A stretch of 64,000 nt of DNA from the NCBI GenBank assembly GCA_002433485.1, contig DJIF01000127.1, forward strand, positions 1,770-65,769. Direction: 5' to 3'. Source of the DNA: Deltaproteobacteria bacterium UBA6601. Its GTDB lineage: Bacteria > Myxococcota_A > UBA796 > UBA9615. Below are positions 59,635-64,000 of this stretch, piece after piece; positions within the stretch are counted from its first letter, which is position 1, and every line of letters starts with the position of its first letter. The notes below the pieces were generated by a model. It saw only the letters and a program-made list of their open reading frames with translations. It had not been told where the DNA came from and ran no database searches. Made by a program: the position numbers and the translations under genes.

Positions 59635-62292
59635 ATGAGGTGCTCACTGCGCTCGCAGATCCATGGTTGGCTGGGTACAGCTCTGGCGCTGGTCCTGCTC
59701 TTGGGGCTGCCGACACTTGTTGCTGCTGAGGAGCCGGCACCCACCGGGAAGCTGCTCTCGCTGGATGTAAAGGAGAGTGGTTCGGAGGTGAGCCTTCAGT
59801 TCAAGGCATCCGCGCGTCCCAACTGTGGCGATTTCACCATCACTGAGCCACCGACTCTGGTAATCAGCTGCGTCGATATGGAGATGGGTGAGCTGGAATC
59901 GCTGCTCAAGGTCGGCAATGGCGTTATCGAGCGCATCGAGATCAGCGAGAGTAGCGACACCATGGGTGTTAACACCGAGTTTCAGGTCTTTATGGCCTCG
60001 ATTCTCGAGTACGACCGGGTGGTCAGCGGTAATGACCTGGTGGTGACGTTGCGGCCCACTGGGGCCGACGGTGATGAGCCTGGAACCGATGTGATCGCCG
60101 ACGCCATTGAGGGAAGCGTAGACGATGCTGAGGAGCCCCCCAGTGATGAGGAGATCTTCGGACCAGCAGAGTCCGCGTCTAGCGAAGGCCAAGAGCAAGC
60201 TAAGGCCGAGGTAGAAGAGGTAGACGTCCTCGGTGATGCACTTGATGCGGATGCCCCGGTGGTGACCATTGACGGTAGTGCAGAGAGCGCCGCGGCTGAA
60301 GATGATGATCCCATGGACCTCGACGCGCTGCTCGCAGCGAAGATGGGCGGCGGGGATGAGGCTGACGTCAACCTCAAGCTCAACACCACCCGAACTGGAG
60401 AACTCTCGTCGGTGGCAGGTGACCATCGCTATGGCCAGGTTGGCACTCAGATTCGCGGGGTCGACTTCCAGAATAAGCTTGATGAGGGTACCTCGCGCTT
60501 GGTCATTACCGGCAGCAGTGATCTCAACTACAGTGCGAGCTTCCCCAGCGAGCGGCGGGTGGTCATTGCCCTGCGGGATTCGACCCTGGGTTCAGGACTT
60601 GAGCGGCGCATCGACACCAGTCGTTTTGCTTCGGCCGTTGACGGAGTCTCTGCATTCCGCTCCCGGAAGAACGACGGCGAGGTGAAGGTTGTGGTCGACC
60701 TGCGTCAGCCGGTTACCCCGTCGTTATCCGAGAATGGCAATGCGCTGATTATTGATTTCCCCATCCCACCGGCGGTGGCTGGCGCTGCGTATGAGGCCCC
60801 TGAGCGGGTCGAGAGCTTTGATGATCTGCCTGAAGAGGACGGTATTGTCGAGGATGAGCCCATTGAGAGCGCGACTTCACGGGAGCGTCTGATTGGCGAG
60901 GGAGGTCGTTCTTTTGATCCCTCAAAGAGGGCCAAGGCGCGTCAGGCGAGCCTGTTTGGTACGGACGGCGTCTTCCTGGGACAGATTGATCCCAGTCACC
61001 AGTGGCGTGGCTTCCCTATCAACCTCAATTTGGTCAACGCCAACATCCACAACCTTTTCCGCTTGTTGAGCGCAGTAAGCAAGCTCAACATCGTCACTTC
61101 TGACGATGTTGAGGGTACGGTAACGGTGCAACTCCATGAGGTGCCTTGGGACCAGGCTCTGGCGGCGATTCTGCAGGCTAAGGGACTGGGGGCGGCGCAG
61201 TACGGAAGCATCGTGCGGGTTGCGCCCATCGAGATGATTCGGCGTGAGCGCGAAGACGCGGCTGCAGCTCAGCAGGCTGAGCAGGATGGGATGCCGCTGC
61301 GGGTCTTGACCTTGCCGCTCAACTACGCCAGTTCCAAGGATGTGATGGACCAGCTGGAGAACATGATCAGCAAGCGGGGCTCGGTCACTTACGATGAGCG
61401 CACGAATAGCCTGATCATTCGCGATATTGACACGCAGCTCTCGCAGATCCGCCAGCTGGTGAAAGCCCTCGATACTCGGACCCCCCAGGTTCATATTGAA
61501 GCGCGCATCGTCGAAGCCAACCAGAGCTTTTCGCGTGCCCTCGGCATTCAGTGGGGTGGCAACCTCAACTTCAGTCCGGACACTGGAGCTCCGACCGGCT
61601 TGTTCTTTCCAAACAGTGTGCGGGTGTCCGGTGGTCAGACTGCCTCAGTTTCTTCCGGTGGTGGTCAGGCGACTATCGGTGGTGCACCGACTACCTTTAC
61701 CGACGGGCCTAACTATGTGGTTGACCTTCCGGTTGGTGCTTCTGGCGGTTCTCTTGGGCTGAGCCTCGGCTCGATTACCAACATGTTTGATCTGGATGCT
61801 CGCCTGACTGCAGGAGAGAGTACTGGTAACGGCAAGGTAATTTCGGCGCCTTCTATCACCACCGTTACCAACAAAGCGGCAACCATGCGGGACGGCGCGC
61901 AGATTCCTTACGAGACGGCTTCTCTGCGGGGCACCAACGTGCAGTTCATTGAAGCCGTGTTGTTGCTGCAGGTGACACCGCAGATCACCGCTGATGGAAC
62001 CATCTTTCTGGATGTGACCTTGCAGAAGAATCGTCCGGAGTTTGGTGCGACGGTACGTGGTCTGCCGACCATTCAGATCAAGGAGGCCAAGACCACAGTG
62101 ATGGTTGCTGACGGTGACACTACTGTAATCGGTGGGGTGTACAGCTATGAGGAGGCTCTGTCGAAGACCTTCGTGCCTGGCTTGGGCCGCATTCCGATCC
62201 TTGGCTGGTTATTTAAGACCACTTCTAAGCGCCGCGAGCGCCGTGAGTTGCTGGTCTTTATCACGCCCTCGATCATCAAGACGGTGCAGTAG
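59635..62292 (+). CDS. pilQ: type IV pilus secretin PilQ
   Basis: The 885-residue outer-membrane secretin is the pore for the pilus. After a signal peptide (to about 31, LVAA-EE) come two AMIN domains (about 35-140 and 250-380) that bind peptidoglycan, separated by an acidic stretch (about 145-235), then an STN/N0 domain (about 455-530), an N1 domain (about 555-620) and the secretin core (about 625-880: VISAPSITTVTNKAATMRDG, VTLQKNRPEFG, GLGRIPILGWLFK). AGGGAGAA precedes the ATG. Its TAG stop is in the same frame as the following aroKB gene. Confidence 0.95.
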   Translation: MRCSLRSQIHGWLGTALALVLLLGLPTLVAAEEPAPTGKLLSLDVKESGSEVSLQFKASARPNCGDFTITEPPTLVISCVDMEMGELESLLKVGNGVIERIEISESSDTMGVNTEFQVFMASILEYDRVVSGNDLVVTLRPTGADGDEPGTDVIADAIEGSVDDAEEPPSDEEIFGPAESASSEGQEQAKAEVEEVDVLGDALDADAPVVTIDGSAESAAAEDDDPMDLDALLAAKMGGGDEADVNLKLNTTRTGELSSVAGDHRYGQVGTQIRGVDFQNKLDEGTSRLVITGSSDLNYSASFPSERRVVIALRDSTLGSGLERRIDTSRFASAVDGVSAFRSRKNDGEVKVVVDLRQPVTPSLSENGNALIIDFPIPPAVAGAAYEAPERVESFDDLPEEDGIVEDEPIESATSRERLIGEGGRSFDPSKRAKARQASLFGTDGVFLGQIDPSHQWRGFPINLNLVNANIHNLFRLLSAVSKLNIVTSDDVEGTVTVQLHEVPWDQALAAILQAKGLGAAQYGSIVRVAPIEMIRREREDAAAAQQAEQDGMPLRVLTLPLNYASSKDVMDQLENMISKRGSVTYDERTNSLIIRDIDTQLSQIRQLVKALDTRTPQVHIEARIVEANQSFSRALGIQWGGNLNFSPDTGAPTGLFFPNSVRVSGGQTASVSSGGGQATIGGAPTTFTDGPNYVVDLPVGASGGSLGLSLGSITNMFDLDARLTAGESTGNGKVISAPSITTVTNKAATMRDGAQIPYETASLRGTNVQFIEAVLLLQVTPQITADGTIFLDVTLQKNRPEFGATVRGLPTIQIKEAKTTVMVADGDTTVIGGVYSYEEALSKTFVPGLGRIPILGWLFKTTSKRRERRELLVFITPSIIKTVQ

Positions 62293-62367
62293 CTGAGCGC
62301 CAGCCGCCAGTCGCCTCAGCAAGGGGCGCCCCAAGCTCTCTCGGAACAGCCCAGCGATTACGCGGGT

Positions 62368-64000
62368 GTGCTTGCTTTGTCCGGCTTTATGGGGGCGGGC
62401 AAGAGCACCATCGGGACGCGTCTGGCGCGTCTGCTTGGCGCTGGCTTTGTGGACTTGGATGCTGAGATTGAATGGGCCTTTGCCCTGCCTGTTGATGAGA
62501 TCTTCAGAGTCTATGGTGAGCCGGCATTTCGGGAGATGGAGTCGCGGCTGTTGAAGCAGGCTCTGAGCGTCCAAGGACGGGTCCTCGCTCTCGGAGGTGG
62601 GGCTGTACTGGAGCTTGAGAATCGGGAGCTGCTGCGGGCTTCAGCTACTTGGGTAAATCTCGACGTGGATCTGTCGACAGCTTGCATGCGCCTGCTTGAT
62701 GCTGGCAAAGCCCGACCGCTGCTCGGTAGTGATGCAGAGCTGCGCGCCCTGTACCTGGAGCGGGCTCCCATCTATGCGCAAGCACCCCACCGGGTGGTGG
62801 CTGAAGGTGACCCCGGCGATGTTGCCGCTCGAATCGAGTCGCTCATCGCAACTCTTGAGGGCCGTACCCCTGCTGTTCCGGCTTCTTTCATTCCCAGCTG
62901 CCGAGAGCGAGTTGAGTTACCTGGGCGGGGTTATGACGTAGTGATCGGATCCAACAACCTCGATGAGCTTGCTGCTGAGCTGGCTCGGCTGGGCTCGGGG
63001 CCGATTGCCCTGTTGTCTGATTGGAATGTGGCTCCGTTGCACGCAGATAAGCTGCTGAGGGCCGTGGCGGCGACGGGCAGGGAGCTGCTTCAGGTGACCT
63101 TGCCGGCAGGAGAGGAGCGCAAGGGGATTGGCCCGGTTCTCGAAGCGACCGATCAATTGCTTGAGGCCGGTTGGCGAAGGGATGGCGTGGTGCTTGCTTT
63201 GGGCGGGGGCGTGCTCGGTGATATGGCCGGCCTGGTTGCGGCGCTCTGCCTTAGAGGCCTTCCCTTTGTGCAGGTGCCGACCACGGTTCTTGCCATGGTC
63301 GACAGCTGTGTGGGTGGCAAGGTTGGGGTTAACCACCGGAGCGGTAAGAACCTCCTCGGGGCTTTCCACCAGCCGGCTCTGGTCTGGGCAGATTTGAGCC
63401 TGCTCGATACCTTGCCCGACCGTTACTGGCGGGCCGGACTGGCCGAGGTGGTAAAGACCGCTCTGATTGGGGATGAAGTGCTGTTGGAGCTGCTGGAAAC
63501 CAAGCCAATCGCCTTGCTCGAGCGGGACCCGGTAGTGATGGCTGAGGTGGTCAGGCGCTGTACCGCCTTCAAGGCCCAGGTGGTGGTCGCCGATGAGCGT
63601 GAATCAGGGGCTCGCCGGATACTCAATTTTGGGCACACGGTTGCTCACGGTCTTGAAACAGCGCTGGGTTTTGGCCATTTGCTTCACGGAGAAGCGGTGG
63701 CGGTGGGCATGGTCGCTGCGCTTGAGATCGGTCATGTTTTGGGCTGGACAGAGCGACCTCTGATCGATCGACTGCGATCGATTTTACGCTCACTGGGTCT
63801 ACCTGTTTCTGCTCCTGAACCGCCACCTGGGCTGCTGTCTCGGAGCATGGAAAGGGACAAGAAGCTGGTCGAATCTGGCATCACCTGGGTATTATTAAAA
63901 GACGTGTGCCAGCCGCAGCAGCATGTCCTGCCGTTGTCTGGGTTGGAGGACCTCCTCTCGCAACTTCGCGAGCGAGGGGTGCTGCTTGCACGAGGAGAGT
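62368..64000 (+). CDS. aroKB: fused shikimate kinase-3-dehydroquinate synthase (AroK-AroB), 3' end outside window
   Basis: Residues 1-170 are shikimate kinase: GFMGAGKSTIG (Walker A), DLDAEIE, FREMESRLL (shikimate-binding Arg), LGGGAV and GKARPLL. From about 180 it is 3-dehydroquinate synthase: GGGVLGDMAGLVAA, VPTTVLAMVDSCVGGKVGVNH, EVVKTALIGD, LNFGHTVAHGLE and HGEAVAVGMV. The two make consecutive shikimate-pathway enzymes (steps 5 and 2). The frame is open to the right edge, near the expected end of AroB. The first good start is GTG 62368, without a clear ribosome site. The order pilMNOPQ-aroK-aroB is known from Pseudomonas; a single fused AroKB is known elsewhere. Confidence 0.92.
   Translation, partial: MLALSGFMGAGKSTIGTRLARLLGAGFVDLDAEIEWAFALPVDEIFRVYGEPAFREMESRLLKQALSVQGRVLALGGGAVLELENRELLRASATWVNLDVDLSTACMRLLDAGKARPLLGSDAELRALYLERAPIYAQAPHRVVAEGDPGDVAARIESLIATLEGRTPAVPASFIPSCRERVELPGRGYDVVIGSNNLDELAAELARLGSGPIALLSDWNVAPLHADKLLRAVAATGRELLQVTLPAGEERKGIGPVLEATDQLLEAGWRRDGVVLALGGGVLGDMAGLVAALCLRGLPFVQVPTTVLAMVDSCVGGKVGVNHRSGKNLLGAFHQPALVWADLSLLDTLPDRYWRAGLAEVVKTALIGDEVLLELLETKPIALLERDPVVMAEVVRRCTAFKAQVVVADERESGARRILNFGHTVAHGLETALGFGHLLHGEAVAVGMVAALEIGHVLGWTERPLIDRLRSILRSLGLPVSAPEPPPGLLSRSMERDKKLVESGITWVLLKDVCQPQQHVLPLSGLEDLLSQLRERGVLLARGE

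Overview
The window is about 60% G+C by eye, densely packed and fully bacterial, with no phage, transposon, insertion sequence or CRISPR array that I could find. The gene content (rpsU-dnaG-rpoD operon, complete pilMNOPQ, PilY1/minor pilin cluster, a VWA lipoprotein next to an outer-membrane barrel and TPR proteins, many TPR lipoproteins) points to a diderm of the former Deltaproteobacteria, most likely Myxococcota or a near relative. That placement is inference from gene families, not from a marker-gene tree.

Layout. (1) 1-2107: the 3' part of a YfhO-like multi-membrane protein and a small lipoprotein, convergent. (2) 2233-11828: a complete phosphate-starvation locus. PHO boxes built of 11-bp repeats precede an OprP/OprO-type porin and pstS; then follow a PhoU fused to a dead phosphatase-like domain, pstC, pstA and two different PstB ATPases; the PhoB-PhoR pair lies convergent to them, and a CAT-anticodon tRNA lies upstream of phoB. 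(3) 12056-16985: a zinc-ribbon coiled-coil protein and the macromolecular synthesis operon rpsU-(terminator hairpin)-dnaG-rpoD. (4) 17144-33111, all minus strand: two tightly packed runs. The first in transcription order is hemW-grpE-dnaK-dnaJ-(TPR/periplasmic-binding protein)-thiL-two CorC-like membrane proteins. The second, with its own good promoter, is a lidless Hsp70-trmJ-dCMP deaminase homologue-murA. (5) 33155-39948: a TPR lipoprotein; a VWA lipoprotein/outer-membrane barrel/TPR group resembling the myxobacterial Glt/CglB adhesion-gliding parts; and a chorismate mutase-DAHP synthase. (6) 39995-45135: an unrecognised acidic protein and three glycosyltransferases overlapping by 4 bp. (7) 45171-53365: an NtrC-type regulator, a TPR lipoprotein and the minor pilins fimT/pilV/pilW/pilX with pilY1. 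(8) 53415-64000: a membrane/spermidine-synthase-like/TPR fusion, then pilMNOPQ and a fused shikimate kinase-dehydroquinate synthase that runs off the window.

Functionally the window joins phosphate acquisition, core replication/transcription/translation genes, chaperones with cell-wall genes, and type IV pilus assembly. The best candidate for something new is the pair of PstB ATPases: every lost ATPase residue falls in the same one of the two composite ATP sites, which predicts an asymmetric heterodimer (one canonical and one degenerate site) in place of the usual PstB homodimer. The PhoU-pseudophosphatase fusion in the same operon strengthens the impression of a rebuilt Pst/Pho signalling complex.
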